Made by a program: the position numbers and the translations under genes. The notes below the pieces were generated by a model. It made no database searches. It saw only the letters and a list, made by a program, of their open reading frames with translations, and was not told the origin of the DNA. A DNA stretch of 8,416 bases from contig JAITUD010000158.1 in NCBI GenBank assembly GCA_031286555.1, forward strand, positions 1-8,416, written 5' to 3'. Position 1 is the first letter of the stretch, and the number at the start of each line of letters is the position of its first letter. Shown piece after piece: positions 1 to 7,120 of the stretch. Source of the DNA: Microbacterium sp. GTDB lineage: Bacteria > Actinomycetota > Actinomycetes > Actinomycetales > Microbacteriaceae.

Positions 1-893
1 AGGGCTTTCTTGACCTGACCGCGGGAACGGACGTCGGTCCCGGTGGTGGATCGGCTGAACTGGTGCACGGTCGCCCCGGCCTGCTCTGCGAGTTCTACGA
101 TGCTCTCGCCGATGCCGTAGCTGCCACCGAATACGACGATGACCTTGCCCTCGAAGTCGGGAAGCGGGGCATCCGCCGTCAGGCTGGCGGACTGCAACTG
201 GAAGATCTTGTCGGCGATGTGGACATCGATCGGTTCGGTGACCTTCATGTTCTGCGCGGTGCCGTCCACCACGAAGATCGGCGTCTCGGGCAGATACGTG
301 AACACGACACCGCAGTCGTCGGTCGCATGGAACGTCTTGTCCAGCCCGGCGAGCTCGTAGGCCCTGCGGATCGTCCCGAGGCGGAAGCCCTGCGGCGTCT
401 GACCACGGCGCAGTGTCGAGCGAATCGGGATGCCGGTGATGTGCGACGCAGAGTCGACCTGGACGATCGTGTCGGCCGAGGGGATGGCCGTGTCGACCGC
501 TTCGTAGTGGTCGAGGGCCTCGACGCACTCCGCCAGGATGCGGTCGTCCACGAAGGGACGCACGGCGTCGTGGAAGAGCACCTTGGTGTCAGGGTCGTCG
601 CCGAGCGCGGCCAGCGCCGCCTGCGTCGAGTCGTTGCGGGTGTCGCCGCCGGGGATGATGCGGGTGAGTTTCGGGACCCGCTCGTGGTTCTTCAGCGGTT
701 CCAGCTGCTTGATCGCCCCCGCGTTCATGACGATTATGATCTCGTCGATCATGGGACTGGCGTTGACCACCTCGAGCGTGTGCTCCACGATCGCCTTGCC
801 GGCGATCTTGATCAGCTGCTTGGGGATGCCGAGGCCGACGCGGACACCGATGCCTCCGGCGAGGATGACTGCGACTGTGCGGGGTGTGCTCAT
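1..893 (-). CDS. Bifunctional cytidylyltransferase / SDR reductase, probable CDP-ribitol synthase (Acs1/Bcs1-like), 3' end outside window
   Basis: The N-terminal domain (about residues 1-235) is an IspD/TarI-type cytidylyltransferase. It shows LAGG at 11-14 with PKQ at 24-26, PGGDTR at 81-86, HDAVRPF at 108-114, TPQGF at 166-170 and TDD at 191-193. After a short linker a Rossmann fold begins: residues 250-263 contain GGSYGIG, the glycine-rich NAD(P)-binding loop of short-chain dehydrogenases. The frame is still open at base 1 after 297 codons, so the reductase domain is cut by the window edge. This domain order matches enzymes that reduce D-ribulose 5-phosphate to ribitol 5-phosphate and then join it to CMP from CTP, giving CDP-ribitol. 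Unlike the two-gene TarI/TarJ route, the reductase here is SDR-type and fused. The ATG at 893 has a strong GAGGAAG ribosome site (901-907, spacing 7) and overlaps the upstream gene's TGA by 4 bases (ATGA). A simple IspD for isoprenoids is unlikely because of the fused SDR and the polymerase neighbours. The substrate is inferred from family and context. Confidence 0.85.
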   Translation of the reverse strand, partial: MSTPRTVAVILAGGIGVRVGLGIPKQLIKIAGKAIVEHTLEVVNASPMIDEIIIVMNAGAIKQLEPLKNHERVPKLTRIIPGGDTRNDSTQAALAALGDDPDTKVLFHDAVRPFVDDRILAECVEALDHYEAVDTAIPSADTIVQVDSASHITGIPIRSTLRRGQTPQGFRLGTIRRAYELAGLDKTFHATDDCGVVFTYLPETPIFVVDGTAQNMKVTEPIDVHIADKIFQLQSASLTADAPLPDFEGKVIVVFGGSYGIGESIVELAEQAGATVHQFSRSTTGTDVRSRGQVKKA

Positions 894-2077
894 ACGTGGA
901 CTTCCTCGCTCGTTGCCGGAGCTGCGGTCGCCAGCGCGACCTGTGCCAGCCGATCAGCCGCCGCTGTCACGCCGTTTCCGTCGACATCCGCGACGAATTC
1001 CCCCCGCAGCCGCTCCATCACCCCCGCACCCGCCTCCCCGCCTTTCACCTGCGCGACCAGTTCCTCCAGCGTCTCGGCAAGAGGCAGGCCCAGGTCATCC
1101 GGGAAGGCGACGTAGAAGTCGCGGCGCTGGGCGTACTCGCTCAGATCAGGGGCGATCAGGTAGGAGGGCACGCCGGCGACGGCGGCCTCGAATACTGCGG
1201 ATGAGTAGTCGGTGATGAAGACGTCGGCCACGAGCAGGAGTTCCTGCGTGGACATGCCGGGTGCGGTGCGCAGCCCGGCACTCGTGGGAGCCGGCACGAG
1301 CGGATGCAGCTTCGTGATCGTCGCGTATCCGGCATCCGCCATCGCGTGCGTCAGCTCCAGGGGATCGACTGTCGGGTCGAGCCCCTCGGTGCGGAAGGTC
1401 GGCGCGTACAGGACGACCTTCGTGCCCACCAGATCCGGATACAGATAGTCGAACTTCTTCCTGGCGCGCGCCCGCACTGCAGGGTCTCGCAGGCGATCCA
1501 CCCGTGGCAGCGGGGCGACCACCACCTTCGATACGTCGACGCCGAAGGCCTCGGCGAACGGAGCGCGGCAGCGCTCGGCGCTGGCGATCACGATGTCGTA
1601 GCCGGCGTGCATGCGCATGGCCCTGGCCAGCTTCGGGTCACGTCCGCCACGCTGCCCGAGGATACTCACCCCGAACTTTTTCAGCGACCCCAGCGCGTGC
1701 CACAGCTGCACAACGGTCAGGCCGTCAGAAGGGGGCGTCGCTGAGGCGATGATCGAGTATCCGTCCACGACCAGCACCCGTGAGGTGGACACGTGATAGA
1801 TCTCCACCAGCAGATGCACCGCATAGCCGAATTTGCGAATGACGCCCGGGGGCACCATTTTCGCGATCACCTGCACCTCGACGCCGGGATCTGCGCGCAG
1901 CAAGGCCTTGCTCAGAAGCACGAAGTCCGACGGCGGCCGATTGCTCTGCCGTGTGAGCAGGGTCACCTTGTTGCGCCTCGGCAGGATGCGCATCACCAGG
2001 CTCATGAGCGTGAGCGCAAGCCGGGCCGCGTAGGCGGCCATGATGTCGAGCCGTAGCACGCGGATCAGGTGACTCAC
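890..2077 (-). CDS. CDP-glycerol/CDP-ribitol phosphotransferase family protein (teichoic acid polymerase-like), second gene of operon
   Basis: This 395-residue protein belongs to the Glyphos_transf (TagF/TarF/TarL) family, which transfers glycerol phosphate or ribitol phosphate from the CDP-activated form to a growing wall polymer at the inner face of the membrane. Visible family motifs are QLWHALG around 124-130 (His127), LYAPTFR at 223-229, KLHP at 256-259 (His258) and ITDYSS at 288-293. His127 and His258 fall where the family's two essential histidines lie. Residues 11-33 form an amphipathic or hydrophobic stretch that could attach it to the membrane. The length is close to that of single-domain TarF-like enzymes, without the long N-terminal extension of TagF. 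The start is GTG at 2077, overlapping the upstream TGA as GTGA, with GGGAG at 2085-2089 (spacing 7). Translation is probably coupled to the upstream paralogue. The neighbouring CDP-ribitol synthase suggests ribitol phosphate as substrate, but primase, polymerase and glycerol versus ribitol specificity cannot be read from sequence alone. Confidence 0.88.
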   Translation of the reverse strand: MSHLIRVLRLDIMAAYAARLALTLMSLVMRILPRRNKVTLLTRQSNRPPSDFVLLSKALLRADPGVEVQVIAKMVPPGVIRKFGYAVHLLVEIYHVSTSRVLVVDGYSIIASATPPSDGLTVVQLWHALGSLKKFGVSILGQRGGRDPKLARAMRMHAGYDIVIASAERCRAPFAEAFGVDVSKVVVAPLPRVDRLRDPAVRARARKKFDYLYPDLVGTKVVLYAPTFRTEGLDPTVDPLELTHAMADAGYATITKLHPLVPAPTSAGLRTAPGMSTQELLLVADVFITDYSSAVFEAAVAGVPSYLIAPDLSEYAQRRDFYVAFPDDLGLPLAETLEELVAQVKGGEAGAGVMERLRGEFVADVDGNGVTAAADRLAQVALATAAPATSEEVHV

Positions 2078-3213
2078 GAGGCCACTCCCAGAAGCTCCCG
2101 CGCGATGCGCTCACTGGAGTGCCCGTCGAGGGCGCTGCAGAACTCCTCACGGAACGCTGCCAGCCGGGCAGCGTCGACCGCAGCATTGCGGATCGCGGCC
2201 GCGAGATCCGCATCAGATGCCACGACGGGTCCGACCGAGTAGTGGTCGAAAGGTCGGTAGAACGAACGCGCCGCGGTGTAATCGGCGAGGTCGGGCACGA
2301 AGAACAGGATCGGCCGCTCCAACAGGGAGAACTCGAAGATCGCGGACGAGTAGTCGGTGATCAGCACATCGGTCGCCATGAGCAGTTCGTTCATGTCGGG
2401 TACGACGGATGCGTCGATCGTGCCCTCCGGCACACCCTTCGCCGCTACGAACGGATGCTGCCTCACTCCGATGCGCCAGCCGTCGCCGAGAGTCTCCGCG
2501 ATGCCGGTCCAGTCGGCCGCGGGGGCCGCCTCGGCGCTGCGCTGCCCGTTGCCGCGGAAAGTCGGTGCGTACACGACGAAGCGCTCGCCCTCGCGCACTC
2601 CCAGCTCACGCCGCACGCGCGCTCTCGTCGTGGCCACGGCATCCGCGTCGAAGAACACGTCGGTGCGCGGCATCCCCCACGCATGCACCCGATCGAGGTC
2701 GATGCCGAACGCCTCGGCGTAGTCGGGGCGGATGTCCTGTGAGCTGACGACAGCGTCGGTGTAGTTGCGGTGGATCTCACTGCCCGGCGTCGGCCCGCCG
2801 GGCAGGCCCGCGCGGCTGTGCCCGTCACGTTTGAACGCGCCGGCCGCGTGCCAGAGCTGCACCAGTCGTGCACCCGGGCGGATACGGAAGCGGTAGATCA
2901 GCGGGTAGAAGTCGTCGAGCACGATCACCCGGCTGGTCGCGATCAGATACGGCAGCCGCAGCACATCACGCAGTGACCGCCGGGAGGCAAGGCTCGGCTT
3001 GAAGATGCCGATGGTCTCCAGGCTCGAATCGACCTTCAGGAGCGCATCGCGGAGCGGCGCCATGTTGCCGGTGAAATCGCGGTGCGAATCCGAGAGGAAC
3101 AGGACGCGGTCGGCCTTGACCGGTACGAGGAGTCGCCAGAATCCATAGGGGATGCTGTACGGCAGGAATCGGACCGCACGGAGCAGTCGACTCCTCCGGA
3201 GCCACTGTCGCAT
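2074..3213 (-). CDS. CDP-glycerol/CDP-ribitol phosphotransferase family protein (teichoic acid polymerase-like), first gene of operon
   Basis: This 379-residue protein is a paralogue of the downstream gene and the same Glyphos_transf family. Motifs are QLWHAAG at 119-125 (His122), VYAPTFR at 214-220, RQHPF at 251-255 (His253), ITDYSS at 285-290 and, near the C-terminus, ALDGHSSERI at 361-370, a typical family tail. Basic and aromatic residues at 5-35 (Arg-rich, then FLPYSIPYGFWRLL) suggest peripheral membrane binding. The ATG at 3213 has no recognisable Shine-Dalgarno sequence, unlike the two genes downstream. It is the first gene after an 88-base gap holding a candidate promoter, so it probably opens the operon. 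Two different polymerase-like enzymes in tandem usually divide labour, one adding the first unit or units to the linkage unit and one extending the chain. That division is inference here. The polymer could also be a glycerol phosphate chain or a capsule-like phosphopolymer. Confidence 0.88.
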   Translation of the reverse strand: MRQWLRRSRLLRAVRFLPYSIPYGFWRLLVPVKADRVLFLSDSHRDFTGNMAPLRDALLKVDSSLETIGIFKPSLASRRSLRDVLRLPYLIATSRVIVLDDFYPLIYRFRIRPGARLVQLWHAAGAFKRDGHSRAGLPGGPTPGSEIHRNYTDAVVSSQDIRPDYAEAFGIDLDRVHAWGMPRTDVFFDADAVATTRARVRRELGVREGERFVVYAPTFRGNGQRSAEAAPAADWTGIAETLGDGWRIGVRQHPFVAAKGVPEGTIDASVVPDMNELLMATDVLITDYSSAIFEFSLLERPILFFVPDLADYTAARSFYRPFDHYSVGPVVASDADLAAAIRNAAVDAARLAAFREEFCSALDGHSSERIARELLGVAS

Positions 3214-3254
3214 GGAGTCGTTTACCAGTCGTTCATCTCTCGGGGGTTGATCCG

Positions 3255-3283
3255 AGTATACGAAAGCTGCCTGGCAGATACCG
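3255..3283 (-). promoter_or_regulatory. Candidate promoter of the surface-polymer operon
   Basis: On the minus strand, TATACT at 3260-3255 matches five of six bases of the -10 consensus and lies about 42 bases before the ATG at 3213. The -35 region (about 3283-3278, CGGTAT) is poor. A short dyad, CTGCC-A-GGCAG (3277-3267), fills the spacer and could be an operator. Assignment rests on the hexamer and position only. Confidence 0.4.
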
Positions 3284-3301
3284 AGTCAGTCCGGACGGAC
3301 C

Positions 3302-4729
3302 TCAGACTCTGACTTCCTTAGGGAAGCGCACGAACAGCAGCAGCACCAGTCCGAGCAGCAGGATGAGGCCGATGCCGAGGACGCCGTAGACGATCCCGCC
3401 GAACGTCGCGAGGAACAGCGACCACGCCAGCGGCGACAGGAACGATGCGACGCGTCCTGTCGTGGCATACAGGCCGAAGATCTCGCCCTGCTGGTCGGGC
3501 GGGGTGAGCCTGGTGAGCAGGCTCCGGCTGGCGGCCTGCGCAGGGCCGACGAAAGCGCACAGGATCAGGCCGCAGATCCAGAACACGATCGTGCCCAGAT
3601 CGCGCAGCGCGAACACCACGAACGCCATCGCCACCAGTCCGCTGAGGGTGATCACGATGAGACGTCGCGGTCCGATCGCGTCGTCCACGCGGCCGGCGAG
3701 CAGAGTCGAGACGCCGGCGACCAGGTTCGCGGCGAGACCGAACACGATCACCTCGAGGAACGAGAAGCCGAAGCCCTGCGCGGCCAGCACCGCGCCGAAC
3801 GCGAAGACGCCGGCCAGCCCGTCGCGGTACACGGCCGCGGCGAGCATGAACCAGAAGGTCGGACGGTTGGTGCGGAACAGGTTCGCGATGTTGCGGAACA
3901 GCACGACGTACGAGCGGAAGAAGCCCACCCGCGGGGATGTGTCGTACGCCGGTGACTCCGGCACGTTGCGGAACATCGGGATCGAGAAGACCACCGTCCA
4001 CACCGCGCAGATCACCGCGACGAGCTTGAACGAGAGCGGATCGTCCTGGCCGATCAGGAACAGCACCGGGATGCAGACGATCAGCGCCACGACGCCGCCG
4101 ACGTACCCGAGACCCCAGCCGAGCCCCGAGATGCGGCCGACGTTCTTCGGCGTGGACACCTCAGACAGCATGGCGTAGTAGCTGACGTTGCCGATCTCGC
4201 TGACCACCGCGGCGATCGCGACGGCGAGCGCACCGAACCAGAAGAACTTGGGATCGGCCTCGACGAAGAACAGCGAGAACTGGATCAGCGCGATCGCGAT
4301 CGTCGCTCCGATCACCCACTTCTTCTTGCTGCCGCGGGCATCGGCCTGCTGGCCCAGCACCGGCGCCAGCAGCAGGATCAGGATGCCGGCGGCGAAGTTC
4401 GCCCAGCCCCACCACTCCGACAGATCGGTGAGGCCCTGGCAGTACGCGGTGCCCATGTTGGCGGTGTCGTTGCAGCTCAGGTACGACCCGTCGGCCAGCA
4501 GGCCCGAGGCGCGGACGTCCGGGTCGAGGAACATCCGGCTCGTGAGGTACAGCGCGATCCACACGAACGTGAGGATGACCGTGTTGAAGGGCTGCATGGC
4601 CCAGTCCCACATCGCCCACGAGATCACGCGCTTGCGCGGGATCGCCGTCTCGGCGCCGTCGTCGACGACGGCGCCGAACGCCGCGAGGGCGCCGGTGTTG
4701 GCGGTGGGCGGCGGAACGTCAGCGGTCAT
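3302..4729 (-). CDS. MFS transporter, UMF1 / Atg22-like family
   Basis: This is a roughly 475-residue integral membrane protein with about 12 hydrophobic helices. Numbering is from the GTG at 4738, which is codon 1 of the longest reading. Family signatures are WDWA at 44-47 in the first helix region, YYAMLSEV at 187-194 followed by a glycine-rich SGLGWGLGYVGG at 204-215, and in the second half GPAQAASRS at 398-406 with GEIFGLY at 418-424. These are typical of UMF1 transporters related to yeast Atg22, a vacuolar amino-acid effluxer; bacterial substrates are mostly unknown. Cys89 and Cys100 lie in the first extracytoplasmic loop and could form a disulfide. I prefer the ATG at 4729 over the GTG at 4738, because the GTG lies inside a TAGCGT hexamer placed correctly for a leaderless transcript starting at the ATG. 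Neither start has a Shine-Dalgarno site. A role in exporting a wall precursor or metabolite is possible but unsupported. Confidence 0.87.
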   Translation of the reverse strand: MTADVPPPTANTGALAAFGAVVDDGAETAIPRKRVISWAMWDWAMQPFNTVILTFVWIALYLTSRMFLDPDVRASGLLADGSYLSCNDTANMGTAYCQGLTDLSEWWGWANFAAGILILLLAPVLGQQADARGSKKKWVIGATIAIALIQFSLFFVEADPKFFWFGALAVAIAAVVSEIGNVSYYAMLSEVSTPKNVGRISGLGWGLGYVGGVVALIVCIPVLFLIGQDDPLSFKLVAVICAVWTVVFSIPMFRNVPESPAYDTSPRVGFFRSYVVLFRNIANLFRTNRPTFWFMLAAAVYRDGLAGVFAFGAVLAAQGFGFSFLEVIVFGLAANLVAGVSTLLAGRVDDAIGPRRLIVITLSGLVAMAFVVFALRDLGTIVFWICGLILCAFVGPAQAASRSLLTRLTPPDQQGEIFGLYATTGRVASFLSPLAWSLFLATFGGIVYGVLGIGLILLLGLVLLLFVRFPKEVRV

Positions 4730-4736
4730 GCGCGTC

Positions 4737-4742
4737 ACGCTA
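4737..4742 (-). promoter_or_regulatory. Candidate -10 element for a leaderless MFS transcript
   Basis: On the minus strand, TAGCGT at 4742-4737 is followed by seven bases and then the ATG at 4729. TAnnnT at this distance is the common layout of leaderless actinobacterial genes, where transcription starts on the A of the start codon. There is no ribosome site, which fits. The -35 position (about 4760-4766) is not conserved. Confidence 0.45.
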
Positions 4743-4743
4743 C

Positions 4744-4790
4744 CGGATGCCGGTGACCGGAGTGAGAACGCACGTCGTCACCGGCATCCG
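4744..4790. repeat. Perfect 14-bp inverted repeat with 19-base loop; possible terminator or operator
   Basis: CGGATGCCGGTGAC (4744-4757) pairs perfectly with GTCACCGGCATCCG (4777-4790) across a 19-base loop. The repeat fills most of the gap between the VWA gene stop (4809) and the MFS start (4729). As RNA on the minus strand it would be a strong hairpin 18 bases after the VWA stop and could end that transcript, although no U-tract follows (GTAGCGTG). It also abuts the MFS -10 hexamer and brackets its -35 position, so it could instead be a protein-binding dyad. Confidence 0.7.
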
Positions 4791-4808
4791 CTGTTCTGAA
4801 CGTCCGGG

Positions 4809-6977
4809 TCAGAAGCTGGTGACGAGGTCGCCGAGGACCTCTTTCAACTGCGTCGGATCCGTCGCGTCGTAGTAATGCGCGCCGGTCGCGCCGGAGATGT
4901 CCTTCAGCGCCTTCACGTCCGCGTCCGCGCCATAGGCGAGCGTGAAGATCAGCACCGGGGTGTTCTCGTGATGCAGGCCCTCGAGCGTCTTCAGCATCTG
5001 TGCGGCGGTGGTGGTGTCGTGGTTGGTGTCGTTCTCGCCGTCGCTGAGCAGCACGATCGCGTTGCTGTGGTCGTTCGCCCACGACGCGGCCTGCTTCTTG
5101 GCGACCGTGTCGACGGCCTCGTACAGCGGGGTGTCGCCCATCGACGCGATCCCGTTCAGCTCGCTGACGAACTTCTTCTTCGTCTGGCGGATGTCGGCGA
5201 CCGGCGTCAGCTGCCCGGGCACGAGCTTCCCGTTCGGGTCCTGTGCGAACGCGGCGAGGCCCACGTCGTCGCCCTCGGTGAAGTGGTCGAGCGCGGCGCT
5301 CACGGCCTTCTTCGCCAGCGTGAGTCGCGTGTCCGTCGCCGAGACCTGCTCGTCCATCGAGCCCGAGACGTCCAGCAGGAACAGCACGTTCGCGCGCTTG
5401 CGCACGTCGGGGAACGCCTTCTGCGCCGCCTCCATCACGACGGCCGTGGTGGACAGCTGGGCCGAGGCGCCTTCCGCGCTGAGGTGAGCGGTCTCGGCGA
5501 CCTGCTCGTCGACGTCGCGGTTGAGGTCGCGATAACCCGCCTGGCGCACGACGCTCTGTCCCTCGGCGGACTGCGTGAAGCGGATGAAGTCCGCCGAGGC
5601 GGCCATCTCGTCGCCGTCGAGCCAGTCTCCGGTCACTCGCACGGCGGGGTTGTCGGCGGCGTAGGCGCCGTCGGTCGGATAGATCGGCACGAGCGGATCC
5701 GCCGGCGGCCGGCCGACGGCACGCGTGACGCCGTCGCGGCTGGTGATGCCGCGGTTGTAGTCCCAGATCGACTTCTCGTCGACGATGACAGCGGACAGGT
5801 AGTCGGCGGACGACCCCTTCTCCTCCGCCTGGCGGGCGTGCCAGAGGAAGTGCTCAGGGGTGGCCATGTAATGGCTGGTCGCGAGCTCCTGGTCGTGCAC
5901 CCTGCGGCGCACGTCCGGGTCGGCGATGTCGTCGGTGGTCACTGCGCCGACGTCGCCCGCGGCCACTCCGTACGACGCGAGCATCGCCGCAGCACCGGAG
6001 GTCGCGACGAGGGGACTCGTCTTGCCCAGCTTGAACGTGCCCCACTCCGGATGCCCGGCGTCGGTCCACACGTCGGGGTCGCCGGCGGCCCGGAAGATCT
6101 CTGCCCAGCTCGGTGCCTTCTTCGACCAGCCGATCGCGTCGACCAGCGACTGCGGCATCGCGGGGACGAGGTCGGAGTACGCGGTCAGGGTGCGCTTGCC
6201 CAACGGGGCCGTCTTGCCGGCGGACGCGATCCACATCGACGAGTCGGGCAGCCACACTGTGGGCCGGACGTCGGCCGCCAGGCGGGCGAAGCCCTCTGCG
6301 GCGTCATCGGCGGCGACACCCGACTTGGACTTCGACGTCGTGACGGTCACGCACCTGCCGCCCACATCGCGCGGCTTCCCGTTGTAGGCCTTCGCGAGGT
6401 TCTCGACCATCTCGGCGTTCTCGAACGACGAGAGCACGCGCACCGCGGTGCACGGGCCCGCCCCGGCCGCAGCCGCCGGGGAGTCCTTCGCGAACTCGAT
6501 CGGCGCCGGCTCCTTCGCGACCGGTGCAGGGGGCGCCGCTGCTTCGGCTGCCCGGTCATTCATCGACGACGCGATGCCTGCGGTCACCGCGGCCAGCGAG
6601 CCGAGGAGCACCGTGATCACCGCCACCATCGCGATCAGCACCGAGCGCCGGCGCTTCGCGGGCGGCGCGTCCGCCGTGTCGGCGGGCGGGGTCGCGCCGG
6701 GGCCGTCGATGTCGGCGAGTGCGAGGGGAAGGGTGGGCACGCCGGATGCCGGCCTGGTGCGCAGGCTGCCCTCCGGGGCGTCCACGTCAGGGGTGCGGGC
6801 AGCGGATCCGACCGCGACCGAGCGGGGCAGCGGGCCCGACGCCGGCAGCTGGGGGCGGGGGCGCGGGCGGAGCTGAGGCTCGTGAGCGATCGGTTTCGCG
6901 GGCAGGGCGACATCACCTGTCGTCGGGTCGAACTCGATGTGCGTCGAGCGGCGCGGCGGAAGGGGTGTTTCGGGCAT
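4809..6977 (-). CDS. Single-pass membrane protein with substrate-binding-like and VWA domains
   Basis: This 722-residue protein has four parts. Residues 1-110 are proline- and charge-rich, probably disordered and cytoplasmic, ending in the positive cluster KRRR. Residues 112-137 form one membrane helix. Residues 140-172 are an Ala/Pro linker. Residues 175-500 resemble a solute-binding protein of the SBP_bac_11 type, including Cys176 and Cys209, which could form a disulfide outside the cell. Residues 528-722 are a von Willebrand factor A domain with a complete MIDAS metal site: Asp536-x-Ser538-x-Ser540, Thr616 in the TPLY loop and Asp646 in LLSDGEND. This architecture is known among actinobacterial proteins annotated as substrate-binding and VWA domain-containing, of unknown function. 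It could sense or bind an extracellular ligand and contact another protein or the wall through the metal site. No transporter permease, ATPase or MoxR partner is adjacent. The ATG at 6977 has no clear ribosome site, but the reading frame and the upstream TATAAT agree with it. Confidence 0.88.
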   Translation of the reverse strand: MPETPLPPRRSTHIEFDPTTGDVALPAKPIAHEPQLRPRPRPQLPASGPLPRSVAVGSAARTPDVDAPEGSLRTRPASGVPTLPLALADIDGPGATPPADTADAPPAKRRRSVLIAMVAVITVLLGSLAAVTAGIASSMNDRAAEAAAPPAPVAKEPAPIEFAKDSPAAAAGAGPCTAVRVLSSFENAEMVENLAKAYNGKPRDVGGRCVTVTTSKSKSGVAADDAAEGFARLAADVRPTVWLPDSSMWIASAGKTAPLGKRTLTAYSDLVPAMPQSLVDAIGWSKKAPSWAEIFRAAGDPDVWTDAGHPEWGTFKLGKTSPLVATSGAAAMLASYGVAAGDVGAVTTDDIADPDVRRRVHDQELATSHYMATPEHFLWHARQAEEKGSSADYLSAVIVDEKSIWDYNRGITSRDGVTRAVGRPPADPLVPIYPTDGAYAADNPAVRVTGDWLDGDEMAASADFIRFTQSAEGQSVVRQAGYRDLNRDVDEQVAETAHLSAEGASAQLSTTAVVMEAAQKAFPDVRKRANVLFLLDVSGSMDEQVSATDTRLTLAKKAVSAALDHFTEGDDVGLAAFAQDPNGKLVPGQLTPVADIRQTKKKFVSELNGIASMGDTPLYEAVDTVAKKQAASWANDHSNAIVLLSDGENDTNHDTTTAAQMLKTLEGLHHENTPVLIFTLAYGADADVKALKDISGATGAHYYDATDPTQLKEVLGDLVTSF

Positions 6978-7054
6978 GGCGAGAGAATTCCGGTCGGGGG
7001 ATCGGGCTCACGACCCACTGCAGCCTTCGGGTGACGGCGGGGGCGGTCGGCTCG

Positions 7055-7084
7055 ATTATAGGGCGGCGCGCGGGCGGGAAAACA
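7055..7084 (-). promoter_or_regulatory. Candidate promoter of the VWA gene
   Basis: On the minus strand a perfect TATAAT lies at 7060-7055, about 78 bases before the ATG at 6977. A T-rich stretch (TGTTTTC, about 7084-7078) occupies the -35 position at 17-18 bp, but is not a good TTGACA. Such an AT-rich hexamer stands out in this GC-rich gap. The leader would be about 70 bases. Confidence 0.55.
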
Positions 7085-7120
7085 GGCCCTGCGGCCGCGA
7101 ATCTGGTATACCTCCGCTGC

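Noticed and set aside
63..1115. A 350-residue plus-strand open frame across the cytidylyltransferase
   Set aside because: It spans two real minus-strand genes and their ATGA junction, has a low-complexity tail and no family motifs. The opposite strand has clear IspD-type motifs.
3289..3296. GTCCGGAC palindrome after the MFS stop as a terminator
   Set aside because: It is an 8-base palindrome with no loop and no U-tract; such sites are frequent in GC-rich DNA.
3462..4178. A 238-residue plus-strand open frame inside the MFS gene
   Set aside because: It is antisense to a membrane protein with clear UMF1 motifs and has a Ser/Thr/Arg-rich shadow composition.
4875..7034. A 719-residue open frame on the plus strand, antisense to the whole VWA gene
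   Set aside because: It mirrors the GC-biased codons of the real gene. The translation is Arg/Gly/Val/His-rich without domains, while the minus-strand protein has an intact MIDAS site and a membrane helix.
7081..7105. Possible intrinsic terminator after the five-helix gene (GGCC-GCAG-GGCC then TGTTTT on the minus strand)
   Set aside because: The stem is only four base pairs of self-complementary GGCC, and the T-run more likely belongs to the -35 region of the VWA promoter.
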